Assembly (NCBI GenBank): GCA_040880725.1
Contig: JBBDHV010000040.1
Coordinates: forward strand, 1 to 64,000
DNA from: DATHWB01 sp040880725
GTDB lineage: Bacteria; Actinomycetota; Acidimicrobiia; Spongiisociales; ZC4RG35
Direction of reading: 5' to 3'
Length of the DNA stretch: 64,000 nucleotides
This document shows positions 32,527-40,085 of this stretch, piece after piece. Under the pieces are notes generated by a model, which saw only the letters and a list, made by a program, of their open reading frames with translations, was not told the DNA's origin and made no database searches. Made by a program: the position numbers and the translations under genes. Each line of letters opens with the position of its first letter. Position 1 is the first letter of the stretch.

Positions 32527-33345
32527 CTAGTGCTCCGGGTGGAGCGATGACTGGATGTACACCGCTGCGAGGAGCGTGAAGATGTAGGCCTGTACCACCG
32601 AAACGATGATCTCGAACCCGTAGATGCCGAGTCCGAATGCGAACCACGCAGGTCCGGCCAGGCCCTTCAATCCGATCTCACCGAAGTTGGTGAACAGGTT
32701 GAAGGTGAAGATCCATCCGGTGACGAGCAGCAGGCTGAGCATCACGTGTCCCGCCACCAGGTTGGCAAAGAGCCGCACCGCATGGGAGAACGGCCGAATG
32801 GCGAAGACGTTGACGATCTCGATGATCCCGACGAGGGGCTTCATCGCCATCGGAACCCCCGGCGGCCACATCAGGTCGGTGAGGTATCGGATTCCCGAGG
32901 TCCGGAACCCGACGAACACGAAGATGACATAGGTCAGCAGCGCCAGGAACAGCGGGATCGCCATCCGTGACGTGATGGGGAAGTTGACCAGCGGCGTGAC
33001 CTCGAAGAGGTTGCCGACGAGGATGAACATGAACAGCGAAAGCAGGTACGGGAAGTACTTGATGCCGTCCGGCCCGATCACGCCGATGGCGATGTCGTTG
33101 CGAATCATGTTGACGACACCTTCGACGGCGGCGCCGAACTTGGTCGGGATCGGCGACTTGCGCCGGTAGGCGAAGTACAGCACGCCGATGACGATGAACG
33201 CCGCCAGGAAGGTGAGCACGACGGTGCGGTTGATTTGTGTACCGAACAAGTTCGGAAAGACGAATAGCTCGCTGACTTCTTCCGGTGCGCACACCGGCTC
33301 GTTGACGAAGTCACAGTTCTCAGCGGCCAGGACTAGCTGGTCCAA
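32527..33345 (-). CDS. atpB: F-type ATP synthase subunit a
   Basis: A 272-residue membrane subunit that carries the proton half-channels. The essential Arg is in FSHAVRLFANLVAGH and the last helices contain YGFEIIVSVVQAYIFTLLAAVYI. The start is an unusual TTG at 33345 (reading TTG GAC CAG CTA) behind AAAGGGA, and it overlaps the end of the upstream AtpI-like gene by 13 bases. Confidence 0.94.
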   Translation of the reverse strand: MDQLVLAAENCDFVNEPVCAPEEVSELFVFPNLFGTQINRTVVLTFLAAFIVIGVLYFAYRRKSPIPTKFGAAVEGVVNMIRNDIAIGVIGPDGIKYFPYLLSLFMFILVGNLFEVTPLVNFPITSRMAIPLFLALLTYVIFVFVGFRTSGIRYLTDLMWPPGVPMAMKPLVGIIEIVNVFAIRPFSHAVRLFANLVAGHVMLSLLLVTGWIFTFNLFTNFGEIGLKGLAGPAWFAFGLGIYGFEIIVSVVQAYIFTLLAAVYIQSSLHPEH

Positions 33346-33758
33346 TCCACATCCCTTTCTCTCCCGCGGGCAACTGCCACAGATTCGAGGATCAGCAGCA
33401 CCATATACGTGATGACCGTCGCGAGGCCAAACGCCAACCGGTCAACGGCGATCACGGCCGCCACGGCCAGCATCGAGCCCATGATCAGGCCGAGACGGAG
33501 GAAGAAACCGAACAGCGCAGCGGCGTGATAGGCCGCCAGCGAGATTCGAAGCGCCAGGCTGAGCATGACACCGGCAAGGAGGAAATTCCCCACGACGACG
33601 CCCACGCCGAGCGCAGCCGCCCATCCCCCGTCGAAGCCGCGCAACAGCCAGAACACCGCGACGACCAGCGGACCCACCCAGATCGCCCGCCGGGCCGTGT
33701 GACGGGCAATGACCGTCTCCACCGGGGTCGTGCCGAGCTTGGCGGGTTCACTCGTCAC
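33333..33758 (-). CDS. ATP synthase I-like membrane protein
   Basis: A 141-residue protein with four hydrophobic helices (AIWVGPLVVAVFWLLRG, AALGVGVVVGNFLLAGVMLSL, FFLRLGLIMGSMLAVAAVI and LATVITYMVLLILESV). Position and topology fit the AtpI-type assembly protein or Mg2+ carrier found upstream of atpB. The start GTG at 33758 overlaps the preceding gene by 11 bases and its end overlaps atpB, so the trio is translationally linked. Confidence 0.8.
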   Translation of the reverse strand: MTSEPAKLGTTPVETVIARHTARRAIWVGPLVVAVFWLLRGFDGGWAAALGVGVVVGNFLLAGVMLSLALRISLAAYHAAALFGFFLRLGLIMGSMLAVAAVIAVDRLAFGLATVITYMVLLILESVAVARGRERDVDWTS

Positions 33759-34002
33759 CGGGCGCCGCCTGCTGTTCCGGGGGGAGCATGCGCTTGGAGT
33801 AATGCCAGACACGCAGGAAACCCGAATAGGTGCCGACCACGATGCCGCCCACCACGAACCAGGGGTCGGTGCCCAGCCAGGAGTCGACGAGGAGCCCGAG
33901 AAGCGTCCCCGAGAGGATCGACCCGAGAAAGCTGCCGCCCCCGATCCAGCCCTCGCTGAACGCGGAGGTGACATCTCGATGCGCGTTGTGCGGCTCGGGC
34001 AC
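33748..34002 (-). CDS. AtpZ/AtpI-family protein
   Basis: An 84-residue protein with two membrane helices (GGGSFLGSILSGTLLGLLVDSWLG and WFVVGGIVVGTYSGFLRVW), the AtpZ pattern, encoded before the Fo genes in many operons. The GTG at 34002 lies four bases after the glyA stop. Its function is probably assembly of the c-ring or divalent-ion supply. Confidence 0.8.
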   Translation of the reverse strand: MPEPHNAHRDVTSAFSEGWIGGGSFLGSILSGTLLGLLVDSWLGTDPWFVVGGIVVGTYSGFLRVWHYSKRMLPPEQQAAPGDE

Positions 34003-34006
34003 GGAT

Positions 34007-35278
34007 TCAGCCCACCCCGGAGAAGTCCGCGGGGTACGGCGGGAACGCGGCCGCCAGGGCACGGACTTCGGTGGCGATCGGTCCGAGTGCCTCGGGATCG
34101 GCGTGGTGGGCCAACGCGGAGGCGATGAGCGAAGCGGTCTTGTCCGCCTCGACTTCCTTCATCCCCTGGGTGGTCATCGCAGGTGTCCCGATGCGCAGTC
34201 CGCTCGCCCGGTAGGGCGGGCGGGGATCGTTCGGAATCGAGTTGAAGTTGAGGGTGATGCCGATCGAGTTCAGCATCCTCGCCGCATCCCGCCCCGTGAG
34301 CTCGGAGTCGACGGAACGCAGATCGACCAAGAACAGGTGATTCGTCGTTCCGCCGGTCACCAGACGAATGCCTTCGGCCGTCATTCGCTCCGCCATGACC
34401 GACGCGTTGGCGAGAATCTGGCGGGAGTACTCGGCGAACTCAGGGGTTGCCGCCTCCCGGAAACACACCGCCTTGGCGGCGATCTGATTGATGATCGGAC
34501 CGCCCTGACCCCCCGGGAACACCGCCTTGTCGATGAGGGTCGCGTATTCCTCCGTGGCGAGAATCAGTCCTCCCCGCGGGCCGCGCAGCGCCTTGTGCGT
34601 GGTGGCGGTCACGATGTCCGCATACTCCATCGGGTTTGCCATGACCCCGCCGGCCACCAGGCCGATGAAATGGGCGGCGTCGACGAGGAAGACAGCGCCG
34701 ATCTCGTCGGCGATCGAGCGGAACGCGGAGTAGTCGAGTTCGCCCGAGTACGCCGAGTAGCCCGCGAGGAGGACCTTCGGCCGGTGCTCCAACGCCAAGC
34801 GCCGCACCTCGTCCATGTCGATCAGCTCGGTCTCTGGGTCGAGTCCGTAGGCGATGAAGTTGTAGTAGCGGCCCGAGAAGTTGACCGGCGAGCCGTGGGT
34901 CAGGTGGCCGCCCTGGTCGAGACGCATCCCCATGATCTTGTCCCCCGGTTCGAGGAGTGACAGGTACACGCCCATGTTCGCCTGTGCTCCGGAGTGGGGC
35001 TGGACGTTGGCGTGTGCGGCGTCGAACAGCGCTTTCGCCCGGTCGATGGCGAGTTGCTCGATCTCGTCGACGATCTCACACCCCTCGTAATACCGCTTGC
35101 GGGGGTACCCCTCGGCATACTTGTTGGTGAAGATCGATCCGCTCGCGGCCATGACGGCGGGCGAGGCGAAGTTCTCCGAAGCGATCAGATGGATGTGGGT
35201 GTTTTGACGGGCGAGATCTCTGCCTATCAGGTCGGCCACGGTGGGGTCAACCGCGGCGAGTGGGCTCATGTCGATCAT
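34007..35278 (-). CDS. glyA: serine hydroxymethyltransferase
   Basis: A 423-residue PLP enzyme that converts serine and tetrahydrofolate to glycine and methylene-tetrahydrofolate. Landmarks are HLIASENFASPAVM, YAEGYPRKRYYEGCE, HSGAQANMGVY and the Schiff-base Lys in TTTHKALRGPRGG. The length is normal. The start is ATG 35278, with ATG 35269 as the alternative. It leads the ATP synthase operon, ending four bases before atpZ, and is preceded by a strongly structured leader. Confidence 0.96.
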   Translation of the reverse strand: MIDMSPLAAVDPTVADLIGRDLARQNTHIHLIASENFASPAVMAASGSIFTNKYAEGYPRKRYYEGCEIVDEIEQLAIDRAKALFDAAHANVQPHSGAQANMGVYLSLLEPGDKIMGMRLDQGGHLTHGSPVNFSGRYYNFIAYGLDPETELIDMDEVRRLALEHRPKVLLAGYSAYSGELDYSAFRSIADEIGAVFLVDAAHFIGLVAGGVMANPMEYADIVTATTHKALRGPRGGLILATEEYATLIDKAVFPGGQGGPIINQIAAKAVCFREAATPEFAEYSRQILANASVMAERMTAEGIRLVTGGTTNHLFLVDLRSVDSELTGRDAARMLNSIGITLNFNSIPNDPRPPYRASGLRIGTPAMTTQGMKEVEADKTASLIASALAHHADPEALGPIATEVRALAAAFPPYPADFSGVG

Positions 35279-35286
35279 CGCAGAAT

Positions 35287-35401
35287 CCTGGTTCCGGGTC
35301 CGTTGCGGGGCGGAGGGTACCCGGGTCGGTCACCCACGGAACCAGGGACCCGCGGTCATCCCGACGGCACCGTCGGCGACTCCAACCCCCGAACGACGGG
35401 G
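35287..35401 (-). promoter_or_regulatory. structured leader upstream of glyA
   Basis: In the minus-strand RNA a perfect 10-bp stem (35337-35346 with 35287-35296) closes a 40-base region that can hold two or three further small hairpins. Further upstream are two more perfect hairpins (35361-35367 with 35370-35376, and 35387-35391 with 35397-35401). The 3' arm of the closing stem includes the AGG that would serve as ribosome site, eight bases from the ATG, so folding could block translation. I recognise no known riboswitch class. Confidence 0.45.
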
Positions 35402-35528
35402 ATATCGAACGAGTGTGACCGCGTACAGCCGTAGCCGTGGTCCGACGCCGTGATACATGTGCTGCTCCTTCGCTGTGTGCTCTCGGGGATGCGACGCCGA
35501 CGTCGCCTCGATGGTTCCCGCACCGCGA

Positions 35529-35556
35529 AAGGGCCGGCCCCCGGGGACCGGCCCTT
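35529..35556 (-). terminator. intrinsic terminator of the sugar-ABC ATPase gene
   Basis: A 9-bp perfect stem, AAGGGCCGG with CCGGCCCTT (35529-35537 and 35548-35556), with a GC-rich interior that can extend it, lies 21 bp past the stop at 35577. Minus-strand RNA ends the stem in three U. This is the clearest terminator in the window. Confidence 0.7.
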
Positions 35557-35576
35557 CGTGCGAACGTGAATGCCCG

Positions 35577-36782
35577 TCAGCGGATGGCGGCGCCTGTCTC
35601 CTTGTCGAAGAAATGCAACTTCGATGTGTCGACGACGAGTGTCGCGTTGGTCAGCGGCCTCGGGGCGTAGTCGGGATGGACACGGGCGGTGAACTTGGTC
35701 TCGTTGGCGTGCACGTCTTCCTCGGTCCCTTCCATCGCCTCGCGCAGGTCCTCGGTCATCACCGGCGCATACGGCTTCGTGAAGTGAACGAACGCTTCGG
35801 AACCGAGCTGTTCGACGATCTGGGTCTCGATCTCGATCGTCCGGTTCTGGGTGATGACATCCGAACTCGCCGCGTCGAGGATCTCGAAGGACTCGGGTCG
35901 AAGACCGATGACGATCTCCTTGCCCTTGTAGTCGGCGAGCCTGGGACGCTCCGCCAGTCGCGAACCTGCGATCTCGACCCGCTCCCCGCAGAAAGACGCA
36001 ACCACCCGATCGCCTTCGCCGTCGATCGTGCCATAGGCGAAGTTCATCGACGGCGAACCGATGAATCCGGCCACGAACAGGTTGTCCGGCTCGTCGTACA
36101 GCTTCCGGGGTGAGTCGATCTGCTGGAGGTTCGTGACCTCACGGCCGTGGATGGCACGGAGAACAGCGACCCGATCCCCCATCGTCATCGCCTCGACCTG
36201 GTCGTGGGTGACATACAGCGTCGTGGTGGCGAGACGGGCATGGAGCAAACCCAATTCCGAGCGCATCTGCACGCGCAGCTTGGCGTCGAGGTTCGACAAG
36301 GGCTCGTCCATCAGAAACGCCGAAGGTTCCCGAACGATCGCCCGCCCCATCGCCACACGTTGCCGCTGGCCACCGGACAGTGCCTTCGGCTTGCGATCGA
36401 GCAGTTCAACGATCTCGAGTGTCTTGGCGGCGCCGTCGACCCTGCGCTGGATCTCGTCACGAGGCATCTTGCGGAGCTTCAGCCCGAACGCCATGTTGTC
36501 GAACACGCTCATGTGCGGATAGAGCGCATAGTTCTGGAACACCATCGCGATGTCGCGGTCTTTCGGTGACACATCGTTGACGATCCGATCGCCGATGGAC
36601 AGGTCGCCTTCTGTCACGTCCTCCAACCCGGCCACCATCCGCAGCAGCGTGGACTTGCCACAACCGGAGGGTCCCACCAGCACCACGAACTCCCCGTCTT
36701 CGACGTGGATGTTCACATCATGGATCGCGCGCGTCCCGTCGGGATACACCTTCCCGATCGAATCGAACGTGATCGAGGCCAT
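35577..36782 (-). CDS. ABC transporter ATP-binding protein, UgpC/MsiK type
   Basis: A 401-residue ATPase of the carbohydrate-uptake CUT1 family. It has Walker A GPSGCGKSTLLRMVAGLE, Q-loop VFQNYALYPHMSV, signature LSGGQRQRVAMGRAIV, Walker B FLMDEPLSNLDAKLR and switch VTHDQ. A C-terminal regulatory TOBE/OB domain contains IGLRPESFEI. No permease or binding protein is adjacent, as with MsiK, a shared ATPase serving several sugar importers. GGGAGG precedes the ATG at 36782. A LacI-type operator lies 47 bp upstream and a terminator follows. Confidence 0.93.
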   Translation of the reverse strand: MASITFDSIGKVYPDGTRAIHDVNIHVEDGEFVVLVGPSGCGKSTLLRMVAGLEDVTEGDLSIGDRIVNDVSPKDRDIAMVFQNYALYPHMSVFDNMAFGLKLRKMPRDEIQRRVDGAAKTLEIVELLDRKPKALSGGQRQRVAMGRAIVREPSAFLMDEPLSNLDAKLRVQMRSELGLLHARLATTTLYVTHDQVEAMTMGDRVAVLRAIHGREVTNLQQIDSPRKLYDEPDNLFVAGFIGSPSMNFAYGTIDGEGDRVVASFCGERVEIAGSRLAERPRLADYKGKEIVIGLRPESFEILDAASSDVITQNRTIEIETQIVEQLGSEAFVHFTKPYAPVMTEDLREAMEGTEEDVHANETKFTARVHPDYAPRPLTNATLVVDTSKLHFFDKETGAAIR

Positions 36783-36828
36783 GGTTATCCTCCCGAAAAG
36801 TCGACCTGACGCTTCGGCGAACTTACCA

Positions 36829-36842
36829 TGCAAGCGCTATCA
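36829..36842 (-). promoter_or_regulatory. LacI-family operator candidate
   Basis: The 14-bp site reads TGATAGCGCTTGCA on the minus strand. It is nearly palindromic and close to the LacI/GalR-family consensus with its central AGCGCT. It sits between the ABC ATPase and the divergent dehydrogenase gene and would fit sugar-responsive repression. Confidence 0.45.
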
Positions 36843-36865
36843 CCGTCCCCGGAAGCAGGAGCCTT

Positions 36866-37570
36866 GTGACTCGGACGATTGTCATCACCGGTGGAACCGG
36901 CGGTCTCGGGACCGCCCTCGCTTCTCGACTTCTCGACGGAGACACCCGACTCGCGGTGACCTATCTCCTCCCGGAGGAGGCGGCCGCGTTCGAGGATGAA
37001 TTCGGACAAGACGAGTCCCGCATCATGCTTCGGCGAGTCGACGCCACGGACGCCGGAGCCGTGTCGGATTTCGTCGGCGAGGTGAAGGCGACCTGGGGTC
37101 CGTTCAACGGCCTGGCGGCCCTCGTGGGCGGTTGGGCAGGAGGACGCGACGTCGAATCGACCGACGACGTCCGTCTCGAGCGAATGCTTGACCTGAACCT
37201 GCGGTCGGCGTTCAACGCCGTACGGGCGTGCGTGCCGCTGCTGCGCGAGGCCGAGTACGGCCGCATCGTGCTGGTGGGCAGCCGAGACGCCATCGAGTCG
37301 CCGCCCGGTCAGGCAGCATTCAACATGGCGAAAGCCGGTGTGATGGCACTCGGGCGTACCGTCGCCCGCGAACTGGAACCCACGAACGTCACCGCCACGG
37401 TGCTGCTTCCCACGGTGATCGACACGCCCGCGACCCGCGCCGCACTCCCCTACTCCGACTACGTCGACTGGCCGACGCCGGACGAGATCAGCACAGTCGC
37501 CTCGTTCCTGCTCAGCGTGGAAGCCGGAGTGATGAACGGCGCGATGGTTCCCGTCTACGGCAAAGCCTGA
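36866..37570 (+). CDS. short-chain dehydrogenase homologue lacking the catalytic Tyr
   Basis: A 234-residue SDR-fold protein. The cofactor motif is ITGGTGGLGTALASRLL, and LNLRSAFNAVRA and VLLPTVIDTPATR are conserved. The catalytic Ser is kept (Ser139 in VGSRDA) and Lys156 is present, but the expected Tyr at 152 is Phe (AAFNMAKAG). Ordinary alcohol/ketone catalysis is therefore doubtful. The start is a GTG at 36866 behind AGGAG. It is divergent from the sugar ABC gene. It could be a structural or regulatory relative. Confidence 0.85.
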   Translation: MTRTIVITGGTGGLGTALASRLLDGDTRLAVTYLLPEEAAAFEDEFGQDESRIMLRRVDATDAGAVSDFVGEVKATWGPFNGLAALVGGWAGGRDVESTDDVRLERMLDLNLRSAFNAVRACVPLLREAEYGRIVLVGSRDAIESPPGQAAFNMAKAGVMALGRTVARELEPTNVTATVLLPTVIDTPATRAALPYSDYVDWPTPDEISTVASFLLSVEAGVMNGAMVPVYGKA

Positions 37571-37596
37571 AGGCCCTCCCGCGGTGTGCCGGCCCG

Positions 37597-40074
37597 CTAT
37601 GCCTCCGCGCGGTCATTCCGCCGGTTGGCTCCTGCGGCGGAATGCGTGAGCAACTCGGCAACGGGAACGGCCGGCGCGAACAGCCAACCCTGACCGACGG
37701 TGCATCCCAGCCTGAGGAGGTGGGCACGCTCCTCCTCGGTCTCGACGCCTTCGGCCACGGTCATCAGGCCGAGCGTCTCGCCGATCTCGAGCACCATCTC
37801 GGCGAGCCGGGACCGTTCGGGTCCTGTCATGCGGGCGACGAACGAGCGATCGACCTTGACGATGGAAATCGGCAGCGAGTCCAGTCGCGACAGCGACGAG
37901 TAGCCGGTACCGAAGTCGTCCAGGGCGATCCGCACACCGAGGTCGTGCACGTCGGCGAGCAGGCGTTCGCCATGCTCGATGGCGGCCTTCTCGGTGATCT
38001 CGATGACGAGGGCGGAGGGATCGAGTCCGTTGGCGTCCAGCTCGGCGACAACTGTCGAGGCCAGCCCGGCATGGACCTGGTCGGCTGAGAGATTCACCGA
38101 CACCCAGATGTCGGGGTAGCCGGCGCGGAGCGCAGCAGCGTCGTGACATGCCCGCCCGATGGTCCAGCCCCCCAGCAGTTCCATGAGACCTGCCTCGTCG
38201 GCGATCGCCAGCGCCTCGGGAGCAGGGATGGGACCGTGTTCGGGATGTTCCCACCGCAGGAGGCCCTCGGCACCGATGACCGCACCGGTTTCGAGTTCGA
38301 CGATGGGCTGATACTTCAACGTCAGCGCCCCGGACACGAGGGCAGCCTGGAAGTCGGCGCGCAGTTCGGCCCTCCTTCGAAGCGCCTGATCCGCCGCGTG
38401 ACCGTGGAGATGGAACGAACCCTTCCGCCCGTGCTTGGCGACGTACATGGCCTCATCGGCGTGGGCCAGGACGGTGTCGACCGAGTCGTTCGGGGCCACG
38501 CCGGCGACACCGATGCTCGCACGCACGAAGACGGCGTTCCCACCGACATCGAAGGGACGCTCGAAGGCTGCCAGCAGGCGAGCGGCGACGGTGGACTCGC
38601 GCCCCGGTGCGTCGACATCGAAGAGGAGGATGGCGAACTCGTCGCCGCCGAGGCGGGCCACCGTGTCCTGGGTCCGACAGCACGACTGGATCCGGGTCGC
38701 AACCAGGCGGAGGAGGTCATCGCCGGCAGCATGGCCCAGCGTGTCGTTCACCCGCTTGAAGTCGTCGAGGTCGAGAAAGAGGACGGCGTTGCGGCCACTG
38801 GCGTTCGCCAGGGCTTCGGCAACGAGACGACGGAACAGCGAACGGTTGGCGAGCCCAGTCAGGGGATCGTGCTCAGCCTGGTGCCTCAGTTCTTCCTTCA
38901 GGTCGTGCAGGGCGGCGAGCGACTCCTCGAGGCGGCCGTTCTCAAGCGACACCGAAAGCTGGGACCCGAGGGTCTCGAGCAGCGTCAGGTCGCTGTTTGA
39001 GAACGAGGAGATGTCGCTCTCGGGATCGCGCACGATGAAGGCGCCGATGACTTCCTCGCCGGTCCGGAGGGGCACGACCATGGCATCGTTGCGCTTGCGG
39101 TCGGGATCGGTCTGCTCGATCCGGCTTTCTCCGGTCGCCACCACCTCCCGCACGAGAGGATGGAGTTGGTCTGCACTGGCCAACTCCATGGTTCGTTCCA
39201 CCGTGCCGGAGACAGAGGTGGTGTAGACGTCCGAGCGGTCTTCGTCTTGGAAGAGCACGATCTCGCTCAGCTCGGCGGCGAACATCCCCAGCGCGCGCCG
39301 GGCCGCCGCGAGGACGGCCTCGTCGAGTTGCGGCGTGCCGTGCAGCTCACGCGTGGCTTCGTACATGGCGGTGAGGCGGGCGTGCTCCTGACGTTGCGTG
39401 ACCTGGGCGCGGTAGGCCAGGAACAGCAGCACCGGAGGCACCAGTGCGATCCAGAGGGCGCTCGGTCGGGTCCAGGCGATGTTGACGGCGATGAGCGCCA
39501 GCGCAGTGTTCATGCTGGCGGCCACACCCCCCAACGAAAGAACCTGGAGCATGTCTGCGCGGGTCATGCGGCCACCCGACAGTCGGATTGCGGCGTTGAT
39601 CAGCAAGTTGGCAACCAGGAGCGCCGATCCGATCGCCAGCAACGCCGCCACGGCTGCTCGGAATCCGAGTGGATCGGAGCTGCCGAGGACCGCACGGAAC
39701 ACCAGCGTGACGATTGCCGCCTGCAGCGTGAACTGGGCAACGTTGAAGAACAGCTTCTGGGCGCTCTGCCTGCGGTGCAGCACCAGTGCGGCGAGGCTCC
39801 CGACTGCTTGACCGAGGATCACCGCCCACGGCGCAGCGAAGAACAGACCCAACACCAGCGGAATCTCGCTCAGCGAGAACGAATGGGCGTGACGATTGAA
39901 GCTGAAATGCACCACCGTCCGTTCGGCGACGTAGAAGAGCGGGATGAGTGCCCACCACGCGATGTGGAACTGGGCGTCACCCAAAGCCGGAAGGCCGACG
40001 ACCCACAGGACGGTCCCGGACGCCGCCGAGGCGATGGCTCCGGAGAGCCACCAGACCTTGACGGACCCGGACAT
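37597..40074 (-). CDS. GGDEF-EAL bifunctional c-di-GMP protein with membrane and GAF domains
   Basis: An 825-residue protein. The N-terminus (about 1-280) holds seven to nine membrane helices, a MASE-like sensor. A GAF-like segment follows (about 290-430). The GGDEF domain has an intact GGDEF at 476-480 in ARLGGDEFAIL. The EAL domain starts with EGLLR (Glu603), a variant of EALLR, and keeps NLSAD, EITEKAA, DDFGTGYSSL, VKVDRSFV and EGVET. Both synthesis and breakdown of c-di-GMP are therefore possible. It begins 11 bases after the protease stop and is probably in one operon with it. Confidence 0.92.
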   Translation of the reverse strand: MSGSVKVWWLSGAIASAASGTVLWVVGLPALGDAQFHIAWWALIPLFYVAERTVVHFSFNRHAHSFSLSEIPLVLGLFFAAPWAVILGQAVGSLAALVLHRRQSAQKLFFNVAQFTLQAAIVTLVFRAVLGSSDPLGFRAAVAALLAIGSALLVANLLINAAIRLSGGRMTRADMLQVLSLGGVAASMNTALALIAVNIAWTRPSALWIALVPPVLLFLAYRAQVTQRQEHARLTAMYEATRELHGTPQLDEAVLAAARRALGMFAAELSEIVLFQDEDRSDVYTTSVSGTVERTMELASADQLHPLVREVVATGESRIEQTDPDRKRNDAMVVPLRTGEEVIGAFIVRDPESDISSFSNSDLTLLETLGSQLSVSLENGRLEESLAALHDLKEELRHQAEHDPLTGLANRSLFRRLVAEALANASGRNAVLFLDLDDFKRVNDTLGHAAGDDLLRLVATRIQSCCRTQDTVARLGGDEFAILLFDVDAPGRESTVAARLLAAFERPFDVGGNAVFVRASIGVAGVAPNDSVDTVLAHADEAMYVAKHGRKGSFHLHGHAADQALRRRAELRADFQAALVSGALTLKYQPIVELETGAVIGAEGLLRWEHPEHGPIPAPEALAIADEAGLMELLGGWTIGRACHDAAALRAGYPDIWVSVNLSADQVHAGLASTVVAELDANGLDPSALVIEITEKAAIEHGERLLADVHDLGVRIALDDFGTGYSSLSRLDSLPISIVKVDRSFVARMTGPERSRLAEMVLEIGETLGLMTVAEGVETEEERAHLLRLGCTVGQGWLFAPAVPVAELLTHSAAGANRRNDRAEA

Positions 40075-40085
40075 CGAGTGTGGTT

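Noticed and set aside
35287..35401. A glycine riboswitch before glyA
   Set aside because: The structure lacks the conserved purine-rich core of the glycine aptamer; only a generic structured leader is supported.
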